From assembly GCA_900472625.1 (NCBI GenBank), contig UCIT01000001.1:1-64000 (forward strand): a DNA stretch of 64,000 bases, in the 5' to 3' direction. Position numbers and translations under genes: made by a program. Under the pieces are notes generated by a model. The model was not told the origin of the DNA. It was given only the letters and a program-made list of their open reading frames with translations, and ran no database searches. The stretch is from Hyphomicrobiales bacterium (GTDB taxonomy: Bacteria; Pseudomonadota; Alphaproteobacteria; Rhizobiales; Rhizobiaceae). The stretch's first letter is position 1; each line of letters starts with the position of its first letter. Positions 53,196 to 62,665 of the stretch are shown piece after piece.

Positions 53196-54791
53196 TTATT
53201 TTTCCACCTTGTCGTAATAGACCTGGTCAGCATTCAGGCCCTGAACGTAGTTCTTGATCTTGTCGCTTAGCACGACCTGATCGCTGCCCTGAAGCATGAA
53301 AACGAAGGGCGAGCTCTTCTGCACCTTCTTTTGCAGATCCTCGTAAAGCGAGACACGCTTGGCAGCGTCCTGCTCCTTGACGGCTGCCAGCGTCTCGTCG
53401 GTCAGCTCGGGGATGACCCAGCCGGCATATTTCGCTGCGGTGTTGGTGGAGTTGTCACGGTTGATGGCGAAGGCGCTGGCATTGGAGTGCGGGTCGAAAT
53501 AATCCGGAATCCAGTAACGCAGGGTCATCTCGTATTTGCCGGAGCGCCCCTTGGCGTAGATTTCGCTGGCAACACCCGGCTGAATGTCAAGTTCGATGCC
53601 CGCCTTGGCGAAGCTCGACTGCAGCGACTGGGCGATCGACAGGAACGGCTGGTCGTTGAAGACGATGAACTGAACCTTCGCCGGGGTCTTGATGCCGGCG
53701 TCCGCGAGCACTTTCTTGGCCTTGTCGACATCAAGCTTGAACGGTGTATCGGTGACAGCGCCTGGGAAGCCGACCGGCAGGAAGGCCTGGTGCACCTGGC
53801 TTTGGCCGCGCAGCAGATCCTTGGCAATGCCGTTGTAGTCGACGAGGTAGCGGGCCGCCTCCCAGAAGGCGGGATTGCCAAGCGTCGGATTGGCCTTGGA
53901 GTTGATGAGGATGTAGTCGGTGCGCGCCGAGGGAACCGCCAGAACCTTCACGCCCTGTTTTGCTTTCAGTGCGTCGATCTGGTCGGCGGAAAGGCCGCGG
54001 GCAATGTCGGCATCGCCCTGTTCGACCAGAAGGCGGCGCGCGCCGACATCGGGAACATTGCGCAGGATCACAGTTTCCAGCTTCGGCTTGTCCGTCGAGG
54101 TTGGGTTGGCCTGCAGCACCAGGGCTTCATGCGGCGTGTAGCTGGCGATCGCAAAGGCGCCACTGCCGGCGGAGTTGAGCTTCAGCCATGCGTTGCCGAA
54201 GTCGCCGTCCTTGACCTGTGCTTGGACGGTCTTCTCGTCGACGATAGAGGCGATTGGCGCAGTCAGCAGCGACAGTGCGAAAGACGGGCCGACATCGGCG
54301 GTCCAGTTCAACTTGACGGTGGTATCGTCAACCTTCTCAATTGCCTTATCGACGCTATCTGCCTTCCAGCCAAGTTCGTTGAGAATGAACGCGGGGGATT
54401 TGTTGAGCTTTACCGCGCGCGACAGCGAGAAGATCACATCCTCCGGACGAAGAGGATTGCCGGAGGCGAATTTAGCGCTCGGGTCGAGCTTGAAGGTCAG
54501 GCTCTTGCCGTCTGCGCCTGCCGTCCAGGAACTCGCGAGGGCCGGGACGATCTTGGTCGCGTCGGTTCGGTCGGATTGGATGAGGCGCTGGTAGATGTTG
54601 TTGAAGGACTGAACGGTCGTGAGCTCGAAGCCTTCCGCAGGGTCGAAGCTCACGGCATCGTCGATCGACTGCGCGACGACCAGCGCGTTGTCAGGCGTCG
54701 CCGCCGAAGCAGTGCTGATAAACGTCGTCGATAGCAATGCGGCGATAAATGCCGCCCCGAGCAATCTCAGGCGAACGGGCGTGTGTGGCAT
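53196..54791 (-). CDS. Peptide-type ABC transporter substrate-binding protein
   Basis: A 531-residue family 5 binding protein starting at MPHTPVRLRLL, with AAGGA eight bases upstream and a signal peptide ending ...ISTASA. An apparent extension of about 100 residues upstream is not supported. Core motifs include SFDPAEGFELTTVQSFNNIYQRLIQ and SLTFKLDPSAKFASGNPL. It binds the solute of the second importer. It differs from the binding protein at 47855, so the two importers probably take different cargo. Confidence 0.88.
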   Translation of the reverse strand: MPHTPVRLRLLGAAFIAALLSTTFISTASAATPDNALVVAQSIDDAVSFDPAEGFELTTVQSFNNIYQRLIQSDRTDATKIVPALASSWTAGADGKSLTFKLDPSAKFASGNPLRPEDVIFSLSRAVKLNKSPAFILNELGWKADSVDKAIEKVDDTTVKLNWTADVGPSFALSLLTAPIASIVDEKTVQAQVKDGDFGNAWLKLNSAGSGAFAIASYTPHEALVLQANPTSTDKPKLETVILRNVPDVGARRLLVEQGDADIARGLSADQIDALKAKQGVKVLAVPSARTDYILINSKANPTLGNPAFWEAARYLVDYNGIAKDLLRGQSQVHQAFLPVGFPGAVTDTPFKLDVDKAKKVLADAGIKTPAKVQFIVFNDQPFLSIAQSLQSSFAKAGIELDIQPGVASEIYAKGRSGKYEMTLRYWIPDYFDPHSNASAFAINRDNSTNTAAKYAGWVIPELTDETLAAVKEQDAAKRVSLYEDLQKKVQKSSPFVFMLQGSDQVVLSDKIKNYVQGLNADQVYYDKVEK

Positions 54792-55006
54792 CGGGAATCC
54801 TTCTTCGCTAAAATCGATAGATGAAGACTTATAGTAGGTTACCACTTCAACGGCAGCCGCAACCGATGCGTCAACCTCGCTATTTTTCGAAATTTTTTCT
54901 AATTCTTGGCGCCGCTGTGGCTTTGCCCGTTCGCCCCTGAATTCATACGCATTCTTGCGCAAGCGAGCACCGTTATGACGCTTTAGGGGAAGCGTCCGCC
55001 AGCCGA

Positions 55007-55900
55007 TCAACCCCGATACCGCAGCGCGTCCACCAAAACCGAGAATGCCGCAGAGGGTTGTCGGCGACTCGGGTAGTAGAGATGATATCCGGGAAACACC
55101 GGGCACCAATCCTTAAGCACCCGCACAAGCCTCCCATCAGCCAGTTGCTCGCTGACATGGTCTTCCATGACAAAGCCAAGGCCGAAGCCATCTTCAGCCG
55201 CTTGCACGATCATATTGACGTTGTTGAATGCAAGTTGGCCCTCAACGCGAACGCGGATTTCGCGCTCTTCCTTTCCCAGTTCCCAAGCATAAAGTCCGCC
55301 CCCGCTCAACATGCGGAGGTTGATGCAGCGATGTGATGAAAGATCGTGCGGCGTTTCTGGCCTCGGCTGTTTTGCCAGATATGCCGGCGACCCGACGATC
55401 GCCATCCGGAGGTCTGGCCCGATGCGGACCGCGATCATGTCCTTGGCGAGCGCTTCTCCAAGACGAACACCTGCATCGAAACGTTCGCTGACGATATCGG
55501 TAAAGCCGGAGTCGATCGCGAGCTCGACATTGATCTCGGGGTAATCGGCCAGCATTTTTCGGAGAAGGGGCCAGAGCACGGTCACGGCGGCATGCTCGGC
55601 CGTGGTGATCCGGATATTGCCAGCGGGCCTGTCGCGAAGATCGCCGAGCGACGCGAGTTCGGAACCGATACTGTCCAGCGCCGGTCGGAGCGTGGCGAGC
55701 AGTCGCTCGCCGGCCTCCGTCGGCGCGACGTTGCGGGTCGTCCGAGTCAGAAGCCGAACCCCAAGTCGAGCCTCAAGCCGTCTGATCGTGTGGCTCAAAG
55801 CGGACTGCGAAGTGCCGAGTTTCGCAGCAGCCCGGGTGAAATTCTCTTCGTCGGCCACAGTCATGAACGCGTTGAGATCAACCAGTTCCTCGCGTCTCAA
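55007..55900 (-). CDS. LysR family transcriptional regulator
   Basis: A 297-residue regulator. The N-terminal helix-turn-helix is MTVADEENFTRAAAKLGTSQSALSHTIRRLEARLGVRLLTRTTR, followed by the effector domain. It sits directly upstream of the second importer operon in the same direction, separated by 215 bases, and is the best candidate for its activator. Confidence 0.88.
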   Translation of the reverse strand: MRREELVDLNAFMTVADEENFTRAAAKLGTSQSALSHTIRRLEARLGVRLLTRTTRNVAPTEAGERLLATLRPALDSIGSELASLGDLRDRPAGNIRITTAEHAAVTVLWPLLRKMLADYPEINVELAIDSGFTDIVSERFDAGVRLGEALAKDMIAVRIGPDLRMAIVGSPAYLAKQPRPETPHDLSSHRCINLRMLSGGGLYAWELGKEEREIRVRVEGQLAFNNVNMIVQAAEDGFGLGFVMEDHVSEQLADGRLVRVLKDWCPVFPGYHLYYPSRRQPSAAFSVLVDALRYRG

Positions 55901-56126
55901 TCATGAACTCCCGGTATTGGTGGCGACGAATCCCTTAACAAGAAGCAAGGCACTGCATCTCGGTCAAGTCTTCTTTGGCAATTGCCAAGCGTAAACCGTC
56001 CGATCCTGGCGGCTCCGATTATCCACCGGCTCACTCTGTGGAGATGTTTCCGTGATGGAACCGGATTGCTTCTCAAGCCTTGAATCCAGCGAGCAGGTGA
56101 TAGCAACCTTTTTCAGAGGTGTATGC

Positions 56127-56333
56127 ATGACAGAGAATGAAGAGTTGGTCAGAGAAATCGGATTCCTAGCGGACAGTGCCCAGATGCAGTCGGAAAAGGA
56201 GTTTGACATAAAATCTCTGGCTGTTGGCCTGTGGGCGAACTTCAACGAACTTTCCGTCGAGGAGATTGAGGACGCGCTGCGGGATGCCTGGCGGGCGCGT
56301 GGCCTGCCGTTCAACGACAACGCAGCCACCTAA
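56127..56333 (+). CDS. Hypothetical small protein
   Basis: A 68-residue acidic product (MTENEELVREIGFLADSAQMQSEK...) starting at the ATG with AGAGG seven to eight bases upstream; a 25-codon longer frame exists but has weaker support. It is predicted helical, without membrane segments, and I do not recognise a family. Confidence 0.5.
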   Translation: MTENEELVREIGFLADSAQMQSEKEFDIKSLAVGLWANFNELSVEEIEDALRDAWRARGLPFNDNAAT

Positions 56334-56416
56334 GGTCAAAGATTCCTTGCGAACAGATTCTGGAACATCCATGTGCGGTACAAGCTTCTTCCTTGTCTCA
56401 ACACATGGAGGATGAG

Positions 56417-56770
56417 ATGTTTTTGAAACTCCTAACAGTATCTGCGATGGCACTTGGCCTTGCGACGTCGGCCATGGCGCAAACCTCTGGTAGCGCGGGG
56501 CAGGGTTCGGGAACCAGTAGTGGCTCCAACCAGACCGGGACGGACGGCTTGACCGGGTCCGGAAGCGGTTCAGGCGCGGCCGGTGGTGCCAATGCCGGCG
56601 CGATCGATGTCAATCCAACGAACAGCACGAACATGAATGGACAAAACAGCGGCGCATCGGGCGGCGATGGGAATGATTGCCAGCGCCAGCATGCCGGATC
56701 AACGGCCAATCCGTCACCGACATCAGGCACACAGTCAAACCTTCCAGACGCGGCACACGCCTGCAAATAA
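56417..56770 (+). CDS. Small secreted Gly/Ser/Asn-rich protein
   Basis: A 117-residue protein starting at MFLKLLTVSAMALG, with GGAGG five bases upstream. The signal peptide runs to about A20-Q (SAMAQ), leaving a mature chain of low complexity rich in Gly, Ser, Thr and Asn, with two Cys near the end (NDCQRQH and AHACK) that could form a disulfide. The function is unknown. It is followed by a strong terminator, so it is expressed as its own unit. Confidence 0.6.
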   Translation: MFLKLLTVSAMALGLATSAMAQTSGSAGQGSGTSSGSNQTGTDGLTGSGSGSGAAGGANAGAIDVNPTNSTNMNGQNSGASGGDGNDCQRQHAGSTANPSPTSGTQSNLPDAAHACK

Positions 56771-56776
56771 GGATTT

Positions 56777-56804
56777 GCCCCGCTCTGGCGGGGCGTTCCT
56801 TTTC
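56777..56804 (+). terminator. Rho-independent terminator after the secreted-protein gene
   Basis: GCCCCGC at 56777-56783 pairs with GCGGGGC at 56788-56794 across a TCTG loop, followed by GTTCCTTTTC. It lies six bases after the stop and also faces the end of the gamma-glutamyltransferase gene. Confidence 0.85.
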
Positions 56805-56815
56805 AGGACGTGGGT

Positions 56816-58504
56816 CTAGGTAGATGTTGATTTCGTCGGCGCCTTGTCCGGCCAGAATCTCACATCCGGACGAGCAAGCCCGCCGCCGAGTGCCGCTACG
56901 GTTCCATCGGCGCGCCAGCATGCGGCACCGATCATCGTCTCGCCGAACGCGATGGCATTCATGCCGCCGCCGATATGCGGCATCACCCGAACCTCGTGAC
57001 CGAGTTCTTGGAGCTTTTCCTGTTGCGGAGCATAGGCTTGTTCGATTTCTACTTCCTGGCCCTGGGTCCATATCCGGGGAGCTTCAACAGCTTCCTGGAG
57101 GCTCATCTTGTGGTCGATCAGATTGACGATTGTCTGCATGGCCGATGGGAAAATTCGCAAGCCGCCGGGGAGGCCGAGCGCGAACACCGGCGCGCCGTCC
57201 TTCATCAGGATCATCGGGGCCATCGAGGTCGGAACGCGCTTGCCCGGAACCACCGACAGGGCGTTGCCGGGATGCGGGTCGAAATTGCTCATGTAGTTGT
57301 TGGGGATGATGCCGGTGCCCGGCACGGCCAGCCGTGCCCCGAAAAGCCCGTTGATCGTGTGTGTGGCGGTGACGATGTTGCCGTCCCGGTCGGCCACCGT
57401 GAGGTGGGTCGTGTCGTGACTTTCATAACCGGCTGCTCGCGGTGCCGGCAGGCTGGCCGCCTGACGGATCTGGGCGCGGCATTCCTCGGCATAGGCCTTG
57501 GAGGTCAGCCGCTCCACTGGCACGTCGACAAAGGCCGGGTCACCCGAATAGGCGCGACGGTCGGCAAATGCAATCCGGATCACTTCCGCGAGAAGATGCA
57601 GCGATGCGGGGCTGCCGAAGCCCATGCCCTGGATGTCATAGGCTTCCAGCATGTTGAGCATCTGGGTGACATGCACACCGGACGACGCCGGTGGCGGCGG
57701 ACCGGCGATCTCGAAACCGCGATAGGTGCCGATGATCGGTTTGCGTTCGATCGGCAGGTAAGCGCGCAGGTCGGCTTCGGTGACCCAGCCCGCATCCTCG
57801 CCGCCTGTCGACATGCGCGCGGCGAGTGCCGCCCCAAGGGCGCCGCCATGCAGGGCTGCGGCCCCTTCGCGCTGGATCAGCCGCAGGCTCTCGGCATAAT
57901 CGCCCATCACGAGGCGATCGCCCGGAGCCGGTGCCGCACCGCCGGGCATGAGGATTTTTGCGATTTCCGCATCCTGCGAAAGCTCGCCGGCTGCCTCGGC
58001 AATCGCGCCGGACAGATAATGCGTGACGGCAAAACCGCGCGAGGCAAGCCGGATCGCCGGCTCGACAATGTCAGCAAAAGGCAGCTCGCCATACCGTGCC
58101 TGCATGTCGCACCAGCCGGCCAGGTTGCCTGGAACCGCGACCGAGGAGGCGCCGATGATATTACGGCGCCCTTTGGCGTCCATATGCCGCCCCGGCTCGT
58201 CCGAAACCGGCTCGTAGATTTCGGGATGCATGGTCGCCGCCGCGGACGACAGGGCGTCGATCACTACATGTGTTCCGTCGGCCATCCGAAGATGTGATAG
58301 CCCGCCGCCAGCAATGCTCACCATCATCGGCTCGACCACCGTCAACGCTAAAAGCGAGGCGACCGCAGCGTCCACCGCATTGCCGCCCGCCGCCAGGATT
58401 TCGAATCCGGCTGCCGAGCCCAGTGGGTGGTTGGTGACAACCATGCCTCCCGCGCCGCTGGCCGGGGATTTCTCGCAAGTGAATGGCAGGTTGGGAGGGC
58501 TCAT
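56816..58504 (-). CDS. Gamma-glutamyltransferase family protein, apparently cytoplasmic
   Basis: A 562-residue Ntn-hydrolase of the Ggt family. The autoprocessing Thr is in HDTTHLTVADRDG, preceded by GYES, and the glutamate-binding region includes NAVDAAVASLLALTVVEP and PGNALSVVPGKRVPTSMAP. No signal peptide is seen at MSPPNLPFTCEKSPASG, unlike periplasmic Ggt of E. coli, so it should act in the cytoplasm on a gamma-glutamyl compound or acylated amine. It is the last gene of a minus-strand block with two 2-hydroxyacid dehydrogenases and sulfonate-type monooxygenases, which favours a scavenging rather than glutathione-housekeeping role. Confidence 0.85.
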   Translation of the reverse strand: MSPPNLPFTCEKSPASGAGGMVVTNHPLGSAAGFEILAAGGNAVDAAVASLLALTVVEPMMVSIAGGGLSHLRMADGTHVVIDALSSAAATMHPEIYEPVSDEPGRHMDAKGRRNIIGASSVAVPGNLAGWCDMQARYGELPFADIVEPAIRLASRGFAVTHYLSGAIAEAAGELSQDAEIAKILMPGGAAPAPGDRLVMGDYAESLRLIQREGAAALHGGALGAALAARMSTGGEDAGWVTEADLRAYLPIERKPIIGTYRGFEIAGPPPPASSGVHVTQMLNMLEAYDIQGMGFGSPASLHLLAEVIRIAFADRRAYSGDPAFVDVPVERLTSKAYAEECRAQIRQAASLPAPRAAGYESHDTTHLTVADRDGNIVTATHTINGLFGARLAVPGTGIIPNNYMSNFDPHPGNALSVVPGKRVPTSMAPMILMKDGAPVFALGLPGGLRIFPSAMQTIVNLIDHKMSLQEAVEAPRIWTQGQEVEIEQAYAPQQEKLQELGHEVRVMPHIGGGMNAIAFGETMIGAACWRADGTVAALGGGLARPDVRFWPDKAPTKSTST

Positions 58505-58639
58505 GTCTGATCTCAATCGTGGATGTGGCATTGGCAATGGGCTGACCGGCGCAAAGCGTTTCAGCTAGAGAGCATGGATTGGTTAATCTGTTCCAGAATT
58601 TTGAACGTGGCGCGTCGTAATGCGGTGCCAGTTGCTTCA

Positions 58640-59572
58640 TTAATAGCCGCGTTTCGCGTCCGCGATATCAGTGACGGTTCCTGTCTCCTCGAAGGTCTTG
58701 ATGTTCCTGGCCACGATCTTGCTACCGGTCGGCGCATCGATCAGCGAGGCGACATGCGGAGTGATCGTGATCTTCGGATTGGTCCAGAAGGGGTGCGATC
58801 GGGGCAACGGCTCCACCGGGAAGACATCGAGCGTCGCACCGGCGATCTGTCCCGAATCCAGGGCTTCGACAAGATCGCTTTCGACCAGATGCGGCCCGCG
58901 CGCAGCATTGATGACGCTGGCCCCGGGCTTCAGTCGGTTGAAGGTGTCAGCATTGAGAATGCCGCGGGTGCTTTCGGTCAATGGTAAGAGGCAGACGAGT
59001 ATTTCCGTTCCATCGAGAAAGGCTCGCAAGCCTTCATCTCCAGCGCAGCATTTTATTCCCTGCAGTTGCTTCTGAGATCGCGACCAGCCGTGCACCTCGA
59101 AACCGATCTGTTTCAGGAGATCTGCCGCAGCGGCGCCGAGATTGCCCAGACCCATGACGCCCACCCGTCTTTGAGTGGCGGGAGGCACGACGATCTGCTC
59201 CCATTGCTGGCGGGCTTGGTTCGCCTCTATACGTGGCATCTCGCGGTGGTGTCGCAGAACATGCAGCGCCACATACTCCTTCATCCGTTGTGTCAGGTCG
59301 GTGCCTACCGTGCGAATGATCGGGACGTGCAGCGGCAGTTGCTCGTCGGCGAGAACATGATCGATACCTGCTCCAACTGACACTATCGCCTTCAGGTTCC
59401 TGAACGACCTCATCGCGCCTGTTGCCGGTCGCCAGACCACGGCATAGGTCACGGCATCGGGATCCGTAACCTTGTCGATCGGATAAACGCGCCAATCCGG
59501 CAGCAAATCCCGTAGCATCTGGCACCACCACTCGGTCTTGTCTTCGGCCGGCAGGGAAACGACGATGGTCAT
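58640..59572 (-). CDS. GhrA-like 2-hydroxyacid dehydrogenase
   Basis: A 310-residue enzyme starting at MTIVVSLPAEDKTEWW; 14 upstream codons in frame lack similarity. The Rossmann motif is VGVMGLGNLGAAAADLL, arginine in NAARGPHLV and catalytic histidine in TPHVASL. The tail ADAKRGY links it to GhrA (glyoxylate/hydroxypyruvate reductase) and to the paralogue at 19684. It is 135 bases downstream of the Ggt start side, in the same transcript direction. Confidence 0.85.
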   Translation of the reverse strand: MTIVVSLPAEDKTEWWCQMLRDLLPDWRVYPIDKVTDPDAVTYAVVWRPATGAMRSFRNLKAIVSVGAGIDHVLADEQLPLHVPIIRTVGTDLTQRMKEYVALHVLRHHREMPRIEANQARQQWEQIVVPPATQRRVGVMGLGNLGAAAADLLKQIGFEVHGWSRSQKQLQGIKCCAGDEGLRAFLDGTEILVCLLPLTESTRGILNADTFNRLKPGASVINAARGPHLVESDLVEALDSGQIAGATLDVFPVEPLPRSHPFWTNPKITITPHVASLIDAPTGSKIVARNIKTFEETGTVTDIADAKRGY

Positions 59573-59690
59573 GGAGCGTCCTAGGTTGACTCGTGCGCCA
59601 AAGCGCGGCTCCATTCACAGCATGACGGGCGGGGCGGTCAAAGTAAAAATTGCAGTCCGTCTCAATCTCATGGCCAATCAACGCCGGATG

Positions 59691-60695
59691 TCAGTCCGTG
59701 ATTTGGTTCCGAAGCCTGCCCTCGCGCAGCAGGATGTTCACCGTCTGCGCAGCATTGTGGCGCATCTCGATGGCGGCGTGATCGGAATAGAAAGCATTGT
59801 GCGGTGTAATCACAAGGCGACCCTCGATCCAGTTGCTGCGTTCGCGCCATGCCGTCAGCAGCGGGTGATTGCCCGGCGGCTCTTTCGCCAGTGCGTCGAT
59901 CGCCGCCGCCGCAAGATGGCCATTGCGCAGAGCCGCCTCCAGTGCGTCGAGATCGTCCAGCAGTTCTCCGCGCGCCGTGTTGACGAGGATGGCTCCGGGC
60001 TTGAGCCGCGAAAGGCCTGCGGCATCAAGCATCCCGCGCGTCTGCGCATTGGCGGGGCAGTGCAGCGTCACGACGTCAGCCTGTGCAAAGAGATCGTCGA
60101 GCTTTTCGGCGCGTTCGTAGCCGATCGCTTTTTCATGGCCAGGCGGCTGGCCCGGGTCGTACCCCAGAATGCGAAAGCCGAATGGCTTCAGGCGATTGAT
60201 CACCGCCGTCCCGATCCTCCCCACGCCGACCACTCCAACGGTGGCACGATTCGAGCGGGCGAGTGGCTTCAGGCTGTGGACCTGCCAGCCCGTCGTGTAG
60301 CCACGGGCGCGGGCGTCATGTTCCCACAATCGCCGATGCAGGGAGAGGATCATTGCAACGGCATGATCAGCAACTTCCTCGGTGCCGTAGTCAGGATTGT
60401 TGGCGAACGGGATGCCCGCAGCCGCGAGTGCCGGCAGATCGATCTTCTCGTACCCGACGCCATACCGCACCACGCCGCGGCAGCGCTTCAGCTGAGCAAT
60501 GCTGCGGCTCGTGATACGCGCGCCCCAGACCAGCAATGCGTCCAGCCTCGCCAGCCGATCGGGATCGTACGAGCCTTCGTCGGTGCTCCCGAAGAAGTCG
60601 ATTTCGACATCGTCGCCGAGCACCTTAGCTTCGAGGTCGGGCGTACCGAACATATGGTCGGTGACGCCGACCAGGTATTTCCGTTGGGCTGTCAT
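59691..60695 (-). CDS. D-2-hydroxyacid dehydrogenase
   Basis: A 334-residue enzyme. Rossmann motif VGVVGVGRIGTAVINRL, substrate arginine in NTARGELLDD and catalytic histidine in TPHNAFYSDHA. It resembles phosphoglycerate or hydroxypyruvate dehydrogenase-like C-terminal-binding-protein relatives. With the GhrA-like gene it gives two 2-keto acid reductases next to each other, perhaps for different stereochemistry or chain length. It is followed by the FMN reductase gene upstream in the transcript. Confidence 0.85.
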   Translation of the reverse strand: MTAQRKYLVGVTDHMFGTPDLEAKVLGDDVEIDFFGSTDEGSYDPDRLARLDALLVWGARITSRSIAQLKRCRGVVRYGVGYEKIDLPALAAAGIPFANNPDYGTEEVADHAVAMILSLHRRLWEHDARARGYTTGWQVHSLKPLARSNRATVGVVGVGRIGTAVINRLKPFGFRILGYDPGQPPGHEKAIGYERAEKLDDLFAQADVVTLHCPANAQTRGMLDAAGLSRLKPGAILVNTARGELLDDLDALEAALRNGHLAAAAIDALAKEPPGNHPLLTAWRERSNWIEGRLVITPHNAFYSDHAAIEMRHNAAQTVNILLREGRLRNQITD

Positions 60696-60731
60696 TGCTA
60701 TTCTGTCGATTGGCGCAGCAATATGTCGTTT

Positions 60732-61292
60732 CTATTCCGCTGCGATTGCGTCTGCCCTTGCGCGGGCTTTGACGAGAACGGAGGCTTCCGCCAACGCCTG
60801 GTTCACACGGCCGAGGATAAGGGGCGACGGCTGGCCGTCCGTGAAGTCACGGCTCGATGCGTAGATCGCTGTCGGCAGGACAAACGCTTCGAAAAAGGCG
60901 AAGAGCGGGCGCAATTGATGCTCGACGACGAGGGAGTGCCGCTCGCCTCCGCCGGTTGCCGTCAGGATGATGGGCTTGCCGCGCAGCGATGCCGGATCGA
61001 GAAGATCGAAGACGTGCTTGAAGAGACCGGTGTAGCTGCCTTTATAGGTCGGCGAACCGATAACGAGTGCTTCCGCATCGACGATGGTCTGGATCACCTT
61101 CCTTGCCGCGGGATCGAGATCATCGATCGATCTGGCTGTTGCCAGCGAGGGGCCGAGGTCCTCGACGTCAAAGACTGCGTGCGGAAGGCCAGCCTGCGCC
61201 GCAAGCGATTGCGTGACGCTGTCGACAAAGCGTCGTGTGCTTGAGGGACGCGTGATGTTGCCCGAGAAGCCGACGATCAGATCGTTGTTCAT
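60732..61292 (-). CDS. NAD(P)H-dependent FMN reductase (MsuE/SsuE-like)
   Basis: A 186-residue flavodoxin-fold reductase (IVGFSGNITRPSSTRRFVDSV, GSPTYKGSYTGLFKHVFDLL, TATGGGERHSL). It supplies reduced FMN to two-component monooxygenases, as MsuE and SsuE do for sulfonate desulfonation. The SsuD-like gene three genes upstream is its likely partner. It lies 36 bases from the neighbouring dehydrogenase. Confidence 0.87.
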   Translation of the reverse strand: MNNDLIVGFSGNITRPSSTRRFVDSVTQSLAAQAGLPHAVFDVEDLGPSLATARSIDDLDPAARKVIQTIVDAEALVIGSPTYKGSYTGLFKHVFDLLDPASLRGKPIILTATGGGERHSLVVEHQLRPLFAFFEAFVLPTAIYASSRDFTDGQPSPLILGRVNQALAEASVLVKARARADAIAAE

Positions 61293-61377
61293 TTAAAATT
61301 CCTTTCGCACCTTTGCTTTGAGCGGTGGCGTCTGAGAAAACAGAAGATGGGGCGGGCGCCGATCGCGCTCCGTCTGG

Positions 61378-62559
61378 CTATGCCGACTTTAGAACGGTCA
61401 ATCCCTTCGAATAGCTCGAACGCGCCGTTTCTTTCCGATTCCAGCGATCGAATGCGGCGCGGCCCAGTATCGATACGGAGGTATCTTCCTGTGGCGCGTG
61501 CACGAGCACCGACTGGATGTCTCTGAAGTGCCGTTCCAGTCCAAGATCCGCGGTCAGGCCCGGATTGCCGATGCCACGGACGGCAATCTGCACGGCGTCG
61601 CGGATTTGTCGGCCCGCGAGCAGACGCGCCCTTATCAGCATTTCCGCATCGCCAAGGTTTGCTTCGAGGGCGCCGAAAATGATCTGCCTTGCACCTGAGA
61701 CGAGCAGGTCGATCTCGCCTGATAGCGTCACGAAACGTTCCGTTCGGGCGATAGGATGGCCCAGATTGGCAGGTACTCGTTCATGTGCGAACCGGATGAA
61801 TGCGGCCTGCGCCGCTTCGGCCGCGCCGAGATAAATTGAGGTCAGCGCCAGGGTCATGGCTGCATGGGCGCGGTTGTCCTGCTGCGCCACTGAGGGATCA
61901 ACGAGATCGAGCACATTTTCCGCCGGGATCTCGACGTCGGTATATTCGACGTCATGCGATCCCGTCGCGCGCATGCCGAGGCTCTTCCAGTTTTCGATCA
62001 CCTTGATGCCAGGCAATCCATTCGGCACGACGAACGTGCCGACGCGACAAGACGCCTCGTCCGTATGCGCCCAGACGAGAAAATGCGTCAGGCCGTAAGC
62101 ACCGGTTACGAAGCGTTTGCGTCCGCTGATCGACCAGCCGCTGGCCGTGCGTCGTGCACGGGTCGCGGGCAGGCCGCCGCGCGCAGGCGAGCCGAGCTCC
62201 GGCTCGACACGAGCGGCGTTGAGGAGCAGCGGTCGTTGTTTTCCTTCGGCTAGCAGGCGTTTGTAGAGATCGTCCGGCCAGTTGCTCTTGGCGGCCTGAC
62301 CAAGGTGATTGAAGATGGTCATGGCGCTGATCAGCGCGACCGACGGGTCACCTCGCCCCAATCCCAGAAGAATGTGGGCTGCGTCCAGGAGCGTCGCGCC
62401 CTGGCCGCCATACCGTGTGGCAACTGTACTGTCCAGCAGTCCGCTTTGATGAACGGCGCGAATTCCCGTCCACGGAAAGTCACCGGTCTGGTCCGCATCG
62501 GGTGCTGCTTCCGCGAGAACGCGCACGGTGTCTTCAAGGGCGTCTAGATCTAGGGGCAT
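61378..62559 (-). CDS. Acyl-CoA-dehydrogenase-like flavoprotein (SfnB/DszC type)
   Basis: A 393-residue flavoprotein with the acyl-CoA dehydrogenase fold (GIRAVHQSGLLDSTVATRYGGQGATLLDAAHILLGLGRGDPSVALI, GSHDVEYTDVEIPAENVLDLVDP). The start at MPLDLDAL is chosen by family similarity; an in-frame ATG at 62637 is the alternative and has no better ribosome site. SfnB and DszC relatives are FMNH2-dependent monooxygenases used for organosulfur compounds. Between an FMN reductase and an SsuD-like gene it probably oxidises a sulfone, sulfoxide or related substrate. Confidence 0.8.
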   Translation of the reverse strand: MPLDLDALEDTVRVLAEAAPDADQTGDFPWTGIRAVHQSGLLDSTVATRYGGQGATLLDAAHILLGLGRGDPSVALISAMTIFNHLGQAAKSNWPDDLYKRLLAEGKQRPLLLNAARVEPELGSPARGGLPATRARRTASGWSISGRKRFVTGAYGLTHFLVWAHTDEASCRVGTFVVPNGLPGIKVIENWKSLGMRATGSHDVEYTDVEIPAENVLDLVDPSVAQQDNRAHAAMTLALTSIYLGAAEAAQAAFIRFAHERVPANLGHPIARTERFVTLSGEIDLLVSGARQIIFGALEANLGDAEMLIRARLLAGRQIRDAVQIAVRGIGNPGLTADLGLERHFRDIQSVLVHAPQEDTSVSILGRAAFDRWNRKETARSSYSKGLTVLKSA

Positions 62560-62665
62560 AGTGGTCGAGGCTTTCTGGCTATCGACAGATTGAAGTCCCG
62601 GCGAAAGGATATTTTGATCGCCGAGATGTCGGAGCATGCAGTCAGACGATCGTCCGACCGTGGGA

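Noticed and set aside
53331..54734. Plus-strand frame of 467 codons opposite a binding-protein gene
   Set aside because: It is a shadow of the SBP gene, without recognisable motifs or a ribosome site.
54792..55109. N-terminal extension of the second binding protein by about 106 residues
   Set aside because: It overlaps the LysR gene and precedes a clear signal peptide and ribosome site at 54791.
56975..58297. Plus-strand frame of 440 codons opposite the Ggt gene
   Set aside because: It is a shadow; the minus strand has the conserved Ggt motifs.
59538..61244. Plus-strand frame of 568 codons across the dehydrogenase and FMN reductase genes
   Set aside because: It spans three real minus-strand genes and has no family features.
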